A stretch of DNA of 60,542 nt from Solirubrobacterales bacterium (GCA_020438425.1 JAGQUQ010000005.1:1-60542); one strand, 5' to 3'. Shown: positions 7,627 through 15,787, counted from the first letter of the stretch. The notes: generated by a model not told the origin, from the sequence alone. A program made the numbers and translations.

Positions 7627-8020
7627 CCCGCTTCTCCGAGAACTTCGAGGGGCACTTGGTGGTCAGTGTGTCCTCGTCCCCCACGAAAACCCCGTTCTTC
7701 ACCTCGCCGGTGACCATCACGTCCCGCCCTTCGCGGAAGGGGTCGGGAATCTGGCCGGTGTAGGTCACGCGCATCGGCTTGCCGGTGCCGTCTGGATCAC
7801 GCATCGTGAAGTTGATGCCGTCCTCGGTTTCCTTGACCGACCCGTGCATGACGCGCCCGACCATCTGGTAGCTCTTGCCGGGAACGGCATCGCTGAGTTC
7901 GCTCGGCAGACGGGCTTCCGATGAGGCGTTGAATGAGGTGTAAATCAGTCCGGTGGCCAGAAGGAGGGCGGCGCCCAGGGCCACGAACAGGCGCACCTGA
8001 CGCTTGCGCTGTACGTCCAT
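7619..8020 (-). CDS. ccmE: Cytochrome c maturation protein CcmE (haem chaperone)
   Basis: 133 residues. N-terminal anchor (VRLFVALGAALLLATGLIYTSF), then an OB-fold periplasmic domain with YQMVGRVMHGSV, INFTMRDPDG, VTYTGQIPDPFREGRDVMVTGE and GVFVGDEDTLTTKCPSKF. CcmE carries haem covalently through a His in HxxxY; some lineages use CxxxY. Here the site reads C-P-S-K-F (residues about 123-127), so the Cys is present but the usual haem-contacting Tyr is Phe. It overlaps the probable start of ccmF. Upstream there is only a 60 bp gap to a divergent SDR gene, so the ccm promoter must lie there. Confidence 0.9.
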   Translation of the reverse strand: MDVQRKRQVRLFVALGAALLLATGLIYTSFNASSEARLPSELSDAVPGKSYQMVGRVMHGSVKETEDGINFTMRDPDGTGKPMRVTYTGQIPDPFREGRDVMVTGEVKNGVFVGDEDTLTTKCPSKFSEKRDQ

Positions 8021-8080
8021 AACGAGAGGGATTATCGCAAGCCTTGACCTCCGGCGGCTTCCCCCTGCCAGAATCGGAGC

Positions 8081-8785
8081 ATGAGCGAAGAAAAGGTTCT
8101 CCTGATCACCGGGGCAAGCAGTGGCATCGGCAAGGCGACGGCCCGCCTCCTGGCCGGTCAGAGGCGGCTCGTCCTGGCCGGGCGGAGGGTCGAGCCGCTG
8201 GAAGAACTCTCGGCCGAACTGGGCGGACCGGAACGGGCGCTGGTGGTCGGTTGCGACGTCGGCGAGTGGGATCAGGTCGAGACCATGACCGCGGCCGCGA
8301 TCGAGGCTTTTGGCCGGATCGACGAAGTGTTCGCCAACGCCGGATTTGGAGCCAGCCGTGGCTTCCTCGAAGAGTCACCCGAGCACTGGAAGTCGATGGT
8401 CCAGACCAACGTGCTTGGCACCGCCCTGACCATCCGCTCCACCCTGCCCCACCTGCTCGAGCGCGGCAGCGGCCACTACCTGGTGACCAGCTCGATCGCC
8501 GGCCGCCGGGTACTGCCGGGTTCGCTTTACTCGGCGACCAAGTTCGCGACCACGGCGATCGGAGAGGCGCTGCGTCAGGAGCTACGCAGCCGCGAGGATG
8601 GAAAGAACATCAAGGTGACGCTGATCGAGCCGGGCATGGTCGACACCGACTTTTTCGACAACCGCCCCGGTGACTCGGCCCTCGCCGACGAGGACATCGC
8701 CCGCACGGTCGAGTTCGCCCTGAACCAGCCGCCCGGCGTCGACGTCAACGAGATTTTGGTCCGCCCGGTAACCCAGGCGCTTTAG
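8081..8785 (+). CDS. Short-chain dehydrogenase/reductase (SDR)
   Basis: 234 residues, classical SDR length. The nucleotide-binding TGASSGIG lies at about 10-17, with AGRR after strand 2 (suggesting NADP preference), NAGFG near 86, catalytic Ser in TSSIAG near 137, and the YSATK pair near 150-154, followed by IEPGMVDTDF. It is therefore a complete NAD(P)H-dependent oxidoreductase in the cytoplasm. The substrate is unknown. It is transcribed away from ccmE and converges with a glycosyltransferase across a long inverted repeat. Confidence 0.92.
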   Translation: MSEEKVLLITGASSGIGKATARLLAGQRRLVLAGRRVEPLEELSAELGGPERALVVGCDVGEWDQVETMTAAAIEAFGRIDEVFANAGFGASRGFLEESPEHWKSMVQTNVLGTALTIRSTLPHLLERGSGHYLVTSSIAGRRVLPGSLYSATKFATTAIGEALRQELRSREDGKNIKVTLIEPGMVDTDFFDNRPGDSALADEDIARTVEFALNQPPGVDVNEILVRPVTQAL

Positions 8786-8797
8786 ACCGGTGGCCAC

Positions 8798-8901
8798 GCC
8801 GTGGGGTCGGGCAGGCGCCCCCGGGACGCGGCGAACACTTCGCGCGGCGTTCAGCCGCGCTCTGCCTGAGTGTCCCGGGGGCGCCTGCCCGACCCCACGG
8901 C
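8798..8901. terminator. 30-bp perfect inverted repeat between convergent genes
   Basis: Arms 8798-8827 and 8872-8901 are perfect reverse complements over 30 bp (starting GCCGTGGGGTCGGGCAGGCG). The 44-bp interior contains a second hairpin, GCGCGGC (8842-8848) with GCCGCGC (8854-8860). The right arm lies inside the 3' coding end of the glycosyltransferase. It could be a bidirectional terminator for the convergent SDR and glycosyltransferase genes, although no T-run follows either arm. Confidence 0.6.
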
Positions 8902-9942
8902 TACGAGGACCAGCCGCCAATACGTTCTGAGCATTCCCCGTACCAGTCCTTTTCTCGCGAAGGCAGGGATGAGTGGGGAGTCGAGGTCGGGGGTGAGCAG
9001 GTCGGTGAACTGGCGGGTGGTGATCACCCGTTCGCTTTCGATCTCCGCCCTCTCCCGCCTTAGCCGGGGCAGCCAGCTGATCAGGTCGCGGTAGCCCTTC
9101 AGTTTGGCTCCGAACCATCCCTGCTTTGCGCTGACCGCGAGCAGAACCAGTTCGGTTGCCAGCAGGGCCGGGGTCACCAGCAGCAGCAGCCGGCCCGGAT
9201 AGTTGCGGATCACCATCGCCAGGCGGTTCCGTTCCAGCCAGAACCACTTCCGACTGTTCGAGTGGAAGTCGTAGTCATGATCGACCACGGCTTCGACCTC
9301 CAGACCGATCCGGTAGCCGGCCGACTGGATGCGCACCGAGATGTCGATGTCCTCGTGGTAGAGGAAGAACTCTTCCGGCAGGCCACCGACCCCCTCCCAG
9401 ACCTCGCGCCGTACTGCCAGGGCGGCACCGGAGGCGACCGGGATCGCGCGGCTGTAACCGGCTTCCCCGAGCGGCCGACCGTGGCCTCCGGCCCAGGCGA
9501 TTCCGGTGAAGTGAACCGGGTTGCCCCAAGAGTTGACGACTTTCTCCCCGCCGATCCGGCAGGCAACCAAGGCCATCCAGGCACCCCAGTCCGGACGCGC
9601 CGCGAAGGGCTTTCGGATCGAATCACCGAATCCGGGTTCCGGCATCGCATCCGGGTTCAGCATCAGGACGAGGTCGCCGCTCGATGCCTCGGCCCCGCGG
9701 TTGGTCGCCGCGGTGAAGCCGGCGTTCCGGCCCATCTCGATCACCGTCGCCGCCGGCAGGCACTCGGTCACCACCTTCCGGGGCGAAACCTTCGAACCGT
9801 TGTCGACCACGATCACCTCGTCACCGGCGGCCAGCTCAGACTGCAGCGCGGGAAGAGTCCGGGCCAGCTCGGCCCCGGACTCGTAAGCCACGATCACGAA
9901 CGAGATCGTGGGCGTTCTGAGTTCGGGAGGCGACTCGGTCAT
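8851..9942 (-). CDS. Family 2 glycosyltransferase
   Basis: 363 residues. The GT-A fold starts with ISFVIVAYESGAELARTL, then DEVIVVDNGS, RNAGFTAATNRGAEASSGDLVLMLNPDA (DxD-like site at NPDA), and the acceptor-domain motif GGLPEEFFLYHEDIDISVRI, whose HEDID holds the probable catalytic base. A C-terminal hydrophobic stretch (about 258-283) suggests membrane association. It resembles rhamnosyl-type transferases of cell-wall or exopolysaccharide synthesis. The last 12-20 codons are drawn from the right arm of the 30-bp inverted repeat, so the C-terminal tail is probably not functionally constrained. The stop is at 8851-8853. Confidence 0.9.
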   Translation of the reverse strand: MTESPPELRTPTISFVIVAYESGAELARTLPALQSELAAGDEVIVVDNGSKVSPRKVVTECLPAATVIEMGRNAGFTAATNRGAEASSGDLVLMLNPDAMPEPGFGDSIRKPFAARPDWGAWMALVACRIGGEKVVNSWGNPVHFTGIAWAGGHGRPLGEAGYSRAIPVASGAALAVRREVWEGVGGLPEEFFLYHEDIDISVRIQSAGYRIGLEVEAVVDHDYDFHSNSRKWFWLERNRLAMVIRNYPGRLLLLVTPALLATELVLLAVSAKQGWFGAKLKGYRDLISWLPRLRRERAEIESERVITTRQFTDLLTPDLDSPLIPAFARKGLVRGMLRTYWRLVLVAVGSGRRPRDTQAERG

Positions 9943-9993
9943 CGAGCCGACCCTACCGCCAACCGGGCCGGGGAATGCCCCGCGACCGGGGAC

Positions 9994-10479
9994 TCACCAG
10001 GGAATCGAGGCGCTCGTTTCGTGAGTCAGGTTTTCGTTGATGTCTGATTCCTGATGGACATGCCGCGGTGGCGTATAGAAAGTTGCGTAGGGGCGAAGTC
10101 GTACCGCGACCCGCTTTTCCTGGCGGGCGCCCTCTTCCACCATGGGCCGCACCTCGTCGGACATCGGCTGGCCGGCCATCACCCCGGCGATGCTCATCAT
10201 CGTGTCGACCACGAAGTCGAAATCGGTCACGATCTCGGCGTCGCAGTAGACCTGCAGGTAGCTCGGCGGCCACTGCTCGTCGAGCACGCAAAGCGAAACC
10301 TTGGGGTTCCTGGCAACCGCCTTTGCCTTTGCGCGTTCGGACATGGTCGAAACCAGGATCTCGTCGTCCTTCATCGAGTAGTAGACGATCGACATCGCCG
10401 GACCGTCCTGGGCGCGTGCGTAACCGAAGATCGCGGTCCGGTGGTCGAGTACGAACTGCCGACGCTGCTCCTGATTCAT
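9994..10479 (-). CDS. Pyridoxamine 5'-phosphate oxidase-like split-barrel flavoprotein
   Basis: 161 residues from ATG 10479 (Shine-Dalgarno-like GGGGGC upstream). The stretch IFGYARAQDGPAMSIVYYSMKDDEILVSTMSERAKAKAVARNPKVSLCVLDEQWPPSYLQVYCDAEIV is the FMN/F420 split-barrel core found in PNPOx-like and F420-dependent oxidoreductases of actinobacteria. The cofactor cannot be told from sequence. It is divergent from a TetR regulator with two matching operators in between, so it is probably the TetR target. Longer in-frame starts exist up to 10596 but would run into the operators. Confidence 0.82.
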   Translation of the reverse strand: MNQEQRRQFVLDHRTAIFGYARAQDGPAMSIVYYSMKDDEILVSTMSERAKAKAVARNPKVSLCVLDEQWPPSYLQVYCDAEIVTDFDFVVDTMMSIAGVMAGQPMSDEVRPMVEEGARQEKRVAVRLRPYATFYTPPRHVHQESDINENLTHETSASIPW

Positions 10480-10524
10480 CGGGTGCCCCCGCTTGCTTCG
10501 ATCATTGAATCTCCCGTTTCGAGT

Positions 10525-10545
10525 CTCTTGAACGTAAATCAAGAG
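10525..10545. promoter_or_regulatory. TetR-type operator 1
   Basis: CTCTTGA-ACGTAAA-TCAAGAG, 7-bp arms with a 7-bp centre. It is nearly identical to operator 2, whose centre lies 26 bp away. It lies between the divergent oxidase and TetR genes. Confidence 0.75.
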
Positions 10546-10550
10546 TAGCA

Positions 10551-10571
10551 TTCTTGAACGCAGGTCAAGAA
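10551..10571. promoter_or_regulatory. TetR-type operator 2
   Basis: TTCTTGA-ACGCAGG-TCAAGAA, again 7-bp arms and a 7-bp centre. It ends 4 bp before the TetR ATG, so a bound repressor would block the regulator's own transcription start or translation initiation region. Confidence 0.75.
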
Positions 10572-10575
10572 GCCA

Positions 10576-11136
10576 ATGCCAGCCACCCGTCCTCACATAG
10601 ACCGTGATCTCAAGCGCAAGGAGATCATCGACTCAGCCGAAGCGCTGTTTCTCTCCGACGGCTACGAGTCGACTTCGATGGCAGCGGTGGCCCGCGGCGC
10701 CGGCATCGCCAGCAACGCCGTGTACTGGTACTTCCCGGGAAAGGACGACCTGCTGGCTGCCGTTCTCGAACGCCGTCTGGAGCTATCCGTTTCCTCCCTG
10801 CCCGACCCGGCCGTCACGACCATGGAGGAACAGGTTCTCGCGGTGCTTGCCCGGCTTGACCAGGTCGCCAGGCTGACCGCAGCGGTTCATCAGAGGTCCG
10901 GGCAAAGTGAAGCTGTCGCGGCGGTCCACCAGTCCTTCCACGAGCAGATCGACCAGATGCTTCGACGGCTTTACCGCGAGGCGGGTCTCGAACCGGAGGA
11001 TTCCGGGCTGGCGGCCAGCGCGACCATGGCCCTGATTGAGGGAATCCACCTCCACGACGAGCACCGGGACCCGGCCGCCCGGGACGAACTGGTGCTGTGG
11101 ACGATCCGGAGGATCGTTTCGGGAAAAGACGAGTGA
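10576..11136 (+). CDS. TetR family transcriptional regulator
   Basis: 186 residues. N-terminal DNA-binding domain: KRKEIIDSAEALFLSDGYESTSMAAVARGAGIASNAVYWYFPGKDDLLAAVLERR, the standard TetR helix-turn-helix with the YWYFPGKDDLL signature. The C-terminal ligand domain (about 60-186) is all-helical and not assignable. ATG 10576 lies immediately after operator 2. It probably represses itself and the divergent flavoprotein, with the two 21-bp palindromes each binding one dimer. The ligand is unknown. Confidence 0.92.
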   Translation: MPATRPHIDRDLKRKEIIDSAEALFLSDGYESTSMAAVARGAGIASNAVYWYFPGKDDLLAAVLERRLELSVSSLPDPAVTTMEEQVLAVLARLDQVARLTAAVHQRSGQSEAVAAVHQSFHEQIDQMLRRLYREAGLEPEDSGLAASATMALIEGIHLHDEHRDPAARDELVLWTIRRIVSGKDE

Positions 11137-11147
11137 CCGGAATCTGA

Positions 11148-11220
11148 AGCGGACGACGGGTTTCGAACCCGCGACCTCGAGCTTGGGAAGCTCGCGCTCT
11201 ACCAACTGAGCTACGTCCGC
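11148..11220 (-). tRNA. tRNA-Gly (anticodon CCC)
   Basis: Read on the minus strand: acceptor stem GCGGACG (11220-11214) pairs with CGTCCGC (11155-11149), discriminator U at 11148. The D arm is AGCTCAGTTGGTAGAGC, the anticodon arm GAGCTT-CCC-AAGCTC, and the T arm GCGGGTTCGAAACCCGT with GGTTCGAA. All stems pair. 73 nt without an encoded CCA. It overlaps no gene. Confidence 0.95.
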
Positions 11221-11287
11221 GAAGCGGCTTGGAACCTTACCCCGTCGGGAAAGGCTCGAGGCGACCGGTGTCCACGGTTCTCCATAA

Positions 11288-11848
11288 TTGGTGGTTCACG
11301 TGAACTGGCGAACCTCAATCGTTGTCGTCGGCGTGGTTGCCCTGCTCGGCTTCCTCGTCTGGGGACTGGTCAAGAAAGGCGACTCTGGCCTGGCCGTGGG
11401 CGAACCCGTGCCTGTGGCCACCCTGCCGACCCTGCCCGAAGGCGGCGAGGGATCGATCGAGGATTACCGCGGCAAGTGGGTCCTGCTCAACGTCTGGGCC
11501 TCCTGGTGCGAGCCATGCAAGGCCGAATCACCGGCCCTCGACCGCTTCGAGGAGAAGAACCGCGACCGGATCTCAGTGGTCGGCCTCGACACCAAGGACC
11601 TGAGCGAAGACGCCCTCGCCTTCCTCCGTGAATTCCGGATCGAGTACCCGCAGCTGCGGGATGCCAGCGGCGACTACACGGACGGCGAACTGAAGACCAC
11701 CGGCGTGCCCGAGTCCTTCCTGATCGATCCTGAGGGCAACCTTGTCGCCCACTTCCCGGGCCCGTTCAAGGACGAAGCGGCAATCGAGGCGTTCGCGGCT
11801 CCCGCACTCGAGGCGGCGACTGGCACCGGCAAGGAAGCGAGTTCCTGA
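11288..11848 (+). CDS. TlpA/ResA/CcmG-like membrane-anchored thioredoxin
   Basis: 186 residues. An N-terminal anchor (TSIVVVGVVALLGFLVWGLV) is followed by a thioredoxin fold with WVLLNVWASWCEPCKAESPAL, which contains the WCxPC redox pair, and TTGVPESFLIDPEGNLV with the cis-Pro. This is the periplasmic reductant that keeps apocytochrome CXXCH motifs reduced. The start is unsure: TTG 11288, GTG 11291 and GTG 11300 are all in frame before the helix. Its stop overlaps the CcmH start by one base (TGATG), so the pair forms a second cytochrome c maturation unit apart from ccmIFE. Confidence 0.85.
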   Translation: MVVHVNWRTSIVVVGVVALLGFLVWGLVKKGDSGLAVGEPVPVATLPTLPEGGEGSIEDYRGKWVLLNVWASWCEPCKAESPALDRFEEKNRDRISVVGLDTKDLSEDALAFLREFRIEYPQLRDASGDYTDGELKTTGVPESFLIDPEGNLVAHFPGPFKDEAAIEAFAAPALEAATGTGKEASS

Positions 11849-12324
11849 TGCGCCGGGTTGGACTTGCCCTGCTGGTTGTACTCACCCTCTTCGGTTCGGG
11901 ACTCGCCGGTACCGGACCCGCATCGGCGGCCGAGCCGCAGGCCAGCCTGCCCCAGCTCGAGGACGAGGTGATGTGCCCGGTCTGCGGCACCCTGCTCGGC
12001 CTCTCCCACTCCCCCGCCGCCGAACGCCAGCGGGTCTTCATCCGCAAGCTGATCGCCGAAGGCAAGGACGATGAAGAGATCAAGGACGCCCTGGTCGCCG
12101 AGTATGGCGGACAGGTGCTGGCCCTGCCGGAGAACCGGGGAATCGACGTCTGGGCCTATGCCGTGCCGGTGATCGGCCTCGTGCTCGGCCTGATCGGCGT
12201 GCTCGCCGCGATCATCGTCTGGCGACGCCGCCGGCCCGAACGCGGGAGCGAAGAACCCGTCGCGGCACCGAGCGCTGCCGAAGAGGACCGCCTCGACAAG
12301 GACATGGCCCGCTTCGACCTCTGA
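11848..12324 (+). CDS. ccmH: CcmH/NrfF-like cytochrome c maturation thiol reductase
   Basis: 158 residues. It has a signal peptide ending near ASAA (about residue 28), then LEDEVMCPVCGTLLGLSHSP, where MCPVCG replaces the usual LRCxxCQ site, then AAERQRVFIRKLIAEGKDDEEIKDALVAEYGGQVLALP, which is standard for this family. One transmembrane helix (about 112-132) and an acidic cytoplasmic tail follow. It passes electrons from the neighbouring TlpA-like protein to apocytochrome c or to the CcmF complex. The active-site Cys pair is intact. Confidence 0.88.
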   Translation: MRRVGLALLVVLTLFGSGLAGTGPASAAEPQASLPQLEDEVMCPVCGTLLGLSHSPAAERQRVFIRKLIAEGKDDEEIKDALVAEYGGQVLALPENRGIDVWAYAVPVIGLVLGLIGVLAAIIVWRRRRPERGSEEPVAAPSAAEEDRLDKDMARFDL

Positions 12325-12387
12325 CCGAATCGAAATGCGGAAAGTTGCTCCATACGGGCGACTATCTGCGTTTCGAGCCGATCGCAG

Positions 12388-14013
12388 TTACATGCGGTCG
12401 GGAGCGGTGATTCCGAGGAGGCCGAGGGACTGGCGGATGGTGCCGGCGGTGGCTTCGCAGAGCTGGATCCGAGCGGCCTCGACCCCATCTCCTTCGGCTC
12501 CGACCACGAGGCAGTCGCGGTAGAAGGCGTGGAAGGCGGCGGCGACCTCGCTGGCGTAGGCGCAGATCCGGTGGGGTGCGCGCTTTTCGGCCGCTTCGTG
12601 GACCTCGGCCGGGAAGGCGAGGAGCTTTGAGACCAGGGCCTTTTCCGACGGGTCAGCCGGGGCGGCGAGCGGGTCGCCCGGGTCGCCTCCGTCCGCTTCG
12701 GCGGCCTTGCGGAGGATGCTCTGGATGCGGGCGTGGGCGTACTGGACGTAATAGACCGGGTTCTCCGAGGACTGGCTGCGGGCCAGATCGAGATCGAGAT
12801 CGATCGTCTGGTTGTGGCTGCGTTGAAGCAGGAACCAGCGGGCGGCATCGACCCCGATGTCCTGGGTGAGTTCGTCGAGGGTGACGATGTCCCCGGCGCG
12901 TTTGCTCATCTTGGTCCGCTCGCCGCCCTCGACCAGGTGGATCAGCTGCATGATCTGGGCTTCGAACTCGGCCTTCCCGCCCTCCAGGGCCTCCATGGCC
13001 GCCGCCATCCTTGCGACATAGCCGTGGTGGTCGGCTCCGAGCACGTCGATCAGTCGTTCGTTTCCGCGCTCGATCTTGTCGACGTGGTAGGCGACGTCGG
13101 CCCCGAAATAGGTGACCTCGCCGCTGGAGCGGATCAGGACCCGGTCCTTGTCGTCACCGAAGTCGGTGGTCCTCAGCCAGACCGCACCTTCCTCGTCGAA
13201 GACATGCCCGGCTTCACGCATCCGCTCGATGCCGCGGTCGACAAGGTTGTCCTCGTAGAGCGAGCGCTCGGAGAAGAAGTCGTCCATCGAGACCCCGAAG
13301 TTCTCGAGTGAGCCGCGGATTCCCTCGACCATCCACTCGACCCCGGTCCGGGCGAGGCGTTCCAGATCGGCCGGATCGTGACCCTCGGACCTTGCTCGCT
13401 CGGCCAGCTCGTTGACGTAAGTGCCCTTGTAACCGTCCTCCGGCGGCTCCTCGCCGTTCATGCGGGCGGCGATCGAGGCGGCGAAATTCTCGACCTGGGT
13501 GCCGCCGTCGTTCACGTAGTACTCGGTGGTGATGTCGTTGCCAGTCGCCCTGAGCAACTTCGAGAGGGCGTCGCCGTAGGCGGCATGCCGGCCCGAGGCG
13601 GCGGTCAAGGGGCCGGTCGGATTGGCCGAGACGAACTCGACGATGATCCGCTCCGGCTCGCCGACCGGAGCAACCGCCGCGGAGCCGCCGGCCGCCATCG
13701 AGGCGGCTGCTTCGCGATACCAGGCGTCGCCGAGAAAGAGGTTGATGAATCCGGGGCCGGCGATCTCGGCCTTCTCGAGTGAAGAGCCGAGTTCGGCCTC
13801 GATCGCAGTCGCCAGGTCGGCGGCGATCTCCCGGGGAGCCCTGCCGAGCGGCTTGGCCAGCATCATCGCCGCGTTGGTCGAGTAATCGCCCATCTCCGGA
13901 CGGGGCGAGGGGTCGAGGGCCGGGGTGACCGACTGGTCACCGGCCATCTGCCGGGCGGCAGCGGTGACCGCGGCCAGCAGCCGCTCGACGGGATCTGAAG
14001 AGTTGGCGCTCAC
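12388..14013 (-). CDS. argS: Arginyl-tRNA synthetase (HIGH motif altered)
   Basis: 541 residues, normal for ArgRS. The N-terminal Add1 domain, the catalytic segment IIVEFVSANPTGPLTAASG, the EYYVNDGGTQ loop, the KMSKR signature (TKMSKRAGDIVTL, 368-372) and the helical anticodon domain with PVYYVQYAHARIQSILRK are all recognisable. It attaches Arg to tRNA-Arg using ATP. The class I HIGH motif, usually ANPTGPLHVGHGR, reads ANPTGPLTAASGR: both catalytic histidines (residues 137 and 140) are Thr and Ser. The rest is well conserved, so this is more likely a lineage variant than a dead gene. Single gene on the minus strand. Confidence 0.92.
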   Translation of the reverse strand: MSANSSDPVERLLAAVTAAARQMAGDQSVTPALDPSPRPEMGDYSTNAAMMLAKPLGRAPREIAADLATAIEAELGSSLEKAEIAGPGFINLFLGDAWYREAAASMAAGGSAAVAPVGEPERIIVEFVSANPTGPLTAASGRHAAYGDALSKLLRATGNDITTEYYVNDGGTQVENFAASIAARMNGEEPPEDGYKGTYVNELAERARSEGHDPADLERLARTGVEWMVEGIRGSLENFGVSMDDFFSERSLYEDNLVDRGIERMREAGHVFDEEGAVWLRTTDFGDDKDRVLIRSSGEVTYFGADVAYHVDKIERGNERLIDVLGADHHGYVARMAAAMEALEGGKAEFEAQIMQLIHLVEGGERTKMSKRAGDIVTLDELTQDIGVDAARWFLLQRSHNQTIDLDLDLARSQSSENPVYYVQYAHARIQSILRKAAEADGGDPGDPLAAPADPSEKALVSKLLAFPAEVHEAAEKRAPHRICAYASEVAAAFHAFYRDCLVVGAEGDGVEAARIQLCEATAGTIRQSLGLLGITAPDRM

Positions 14014-14044
14014 CGGGTCATCCTATGAAAGGAGAGCGCGAGCC

Positions 14045-14491
14045 CTACAGGTGGTACTTCTGACCGGCGAGGATCTTGCTCGCCCGGAAGACCTGCTCCA
14101 GCAGGACGATCCTCGCCAGTTGATGGGCCATGGTCTGCGGCCCGAGCGAAAGCCGGTGGTCGGCCATGCCGGAAATCTCGCCGGGCAGGCCCTCGGGGCC
14201 GCCGATCAGCAGGGTCAGCCGCTTGCCTTCGTGACGGCGCTTCCCGAGCCACTCGGCCCAGCGTTCCGAGGTCATATCCCGGCCGCCGGCCTCGAGTGCC
14301 ACCACGGTACCGGGATCGGGCCGGTCACCGCCTGTGGCCTTTCCGGCGATGACCGCGCGGGCCAGGGCGGCATCGTCCTTGACCTCGGTTACATCAACCG
14401 GGGTCAAAGGCTTCAGCATCTTCAGGTAGTGGGACTCCGCCTCCGCGAACGGGGGCTTGATCTTTCCTACCGCGATCAGTTCAACCTTCAC
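14045..14491 (-). CDS. rlmH: 23S rRNA (pseudouridine1915-N3)-methyltransferase RlmH
   Basis: 148 residues from GTG 14491, with GGAAGGA 7 bp upstream. The start MKVELIAVGKIKPPFAEAE and the SPOUT knot motifs LTLLIGGPEGLPGE and TMAHQLARIVLLEQVFRASKILAGQKYH are diagnostic. It uses S-adenosylmethionine to methylate pseudouridine 1915 in helix 69 of assembled ribosomes. Its start overlaps the 3' end of the upstream M48 protease gene by 11 bp, so the two are coupled. Confidence 0.93.
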   Translation of the reverse strand: MKVELIAVGKIKPPFAEAESHYLKMLKPLTPVDVTEVKDDAALARAVIAGKATGGDRPDPGTVVALEAGGRDMTSERWAEWLGKRRHEGKRLTLLIGGPEGLPGEISGMADHRLSLGPQTMAHQLARIVLLEQVFRASKILAGQKYHL

Positions 14492-15752
14492 TTCGTGATC
14501 CTTCCGCGATCGCAATCCGGTCGATGGTCGAGGGATGGGTTCCGAAGAGAAACTGCCAGACCGCCGGGGGATCCACATCGGAGAGATTGGACTTCGCCAG
14601 GCCGACCTGGAGGTCGACCAGCCCCTCGGGCTCGCCGGTCAGGGAAAGCGCGAACCGGTCCGCCTTCGCCTCGACGTTCCGGGAAAGCGCGTTGCCCGGG
14701 ACCTGGAGCACGAAGGCGGTGAGCGTGACCATCAGGGCCAGCACCGGGATCAGGGCCGGCCCATTGAAATCGTCGTGGTTCCGGCGCAGCGCCGAGCCGC
14801 TCGCGAACTGGACGAAAAGCACCCCGAGCGGGATCACCAGCAGGGCGAAAGCGAGTCCCCGGACGAGGTCGTTGGCTTTCACGTGACCGAGTTCGTGAGC
14901 CACCAGGGCCGAGAACTCGGCCGAATCGAGCTCGCGGATCGAGTTGTCGTAGATAACCACCCTCTTTGAAGATCCGATCCCGTTCACATAGGCGTTCAGG
15001 GTGGATGACCTTCGGCTCGCATCAACCTCGTAGACCTCCCCCACTTCGACCCCCGCCCGGTCGGCAAGACGGATCACCTCGGACCGTTCCGGGCCGTCCG
15101 GCAGCCGCTCGAAATCGTTGAAAAGAGGCGAGACGACAACCGGCCAGAGCCAGGTGACGATCACGGCCCAGGCCGCAACCAGAATCGAAGCGAAGATCCA
15201 GAACTTTCCCTTGAGTCGCCGCCACATTGCCATCGCGATCAGGGCCCCGATCGCCGCCGGGATGATCGCGATCAGGGTAGCCAGCAGCCAGTCGAGCAAC
15301 CGTGGTCCCAGGGCCTGGCTGACCAGCCCGAAATCCCGGCCGAGTTTCCAGGCGGCAAGGTCGATCGGCAGGCCGGCCAGCGAGAGCAGGAGCGAAATGC
15401 CGGCACCGGCGAGCAGCGCACCCCGAAGCGGATGCCTGCCCAGGCGCTCCAGGAGCCGCCGCATCGGCCTGCCCCGCCAGAAGGCGAGGAAGGCGAGGGT
15501 CCCGAACTGGACGAGAAGCGAAGCGATGCCGATCGCCCGGGCCCAGGACCGGTAGCTGTCGGCTTCGCTCAGCTCATGCGGCGTGAACCGCTCGGCGATG
15601 ACCCGGGCGGCGGCCGCCGGATCGGATGCCGGCGGACCCTGATCCGGCGAAAGCACCAATACCGCGAGGACCGCGACAAGCAATGCCCCGGCCCCGGTCA
15701 GGGCCAGGGCGGAGACGTTCACTCCACGACCAGTGGCCGGACCCGGATTCAT
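14481..15752 (-). CDS. M48 family membrane zinc metalloprotease (STE24-like)
   Basis: 423 residues. Several helices in the first 215 residues resemble the M48 N-terminal domain (including ARAIGIASLLVQFGTLAFLAFW), followed by the zinc site SALVAHELGHVKAND (HExxH near residue 290) and the downstream EAKADRFAL segment holding the third zinc ligand. It is thus a complete integral-membrane CAAX-protease/HtpX relative that probably degrades or matures membrane proteins. The usual GIGSSKRVVIYDNSI edge strand is present. The rlmH overlap suggests shared expression. Confidence 0.9.
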   Translation of the reverse strand: MNPGPATGRGVNVSALALTGAGALLVAVLAVLVLSPDQGPPASDPAAAARVIAERFTPHELSEADSYRSWARAIGIASLLVQFGTLAFLAFWRGRPMRRLLERLGRHPLRGALLAGAGISLLLSLAGLPIDLAAWKLGRDFGLVSQALGPRLLDWLLATLIAIIPAAIGALIAMAMWRRLKGKFWIFASILVAAWAVIVTWLWPVVVSPLFNDFERLPDGPERSEVIRLADRAGVEVGEVYEVDASRRSSTLNAYVNGIGSSKRVVIYDNSIRELDSAEFSALVAHELGHVKANDLVRGLAFALLVIPLGVLFVQFASGSALRRNHDDFNGPALIPVLALMVTLTAFVLQVPGNALSRNVEAKADRFALSLTGEPEGLVDLQVGLAKSNLSDVDPPAVWQFLFGTHPSTIDRIAIAEGSRSEG

Positions 15753-15787
15753 GGCTCAATACGATATTCGGCAGGCCCGCCAACCCC

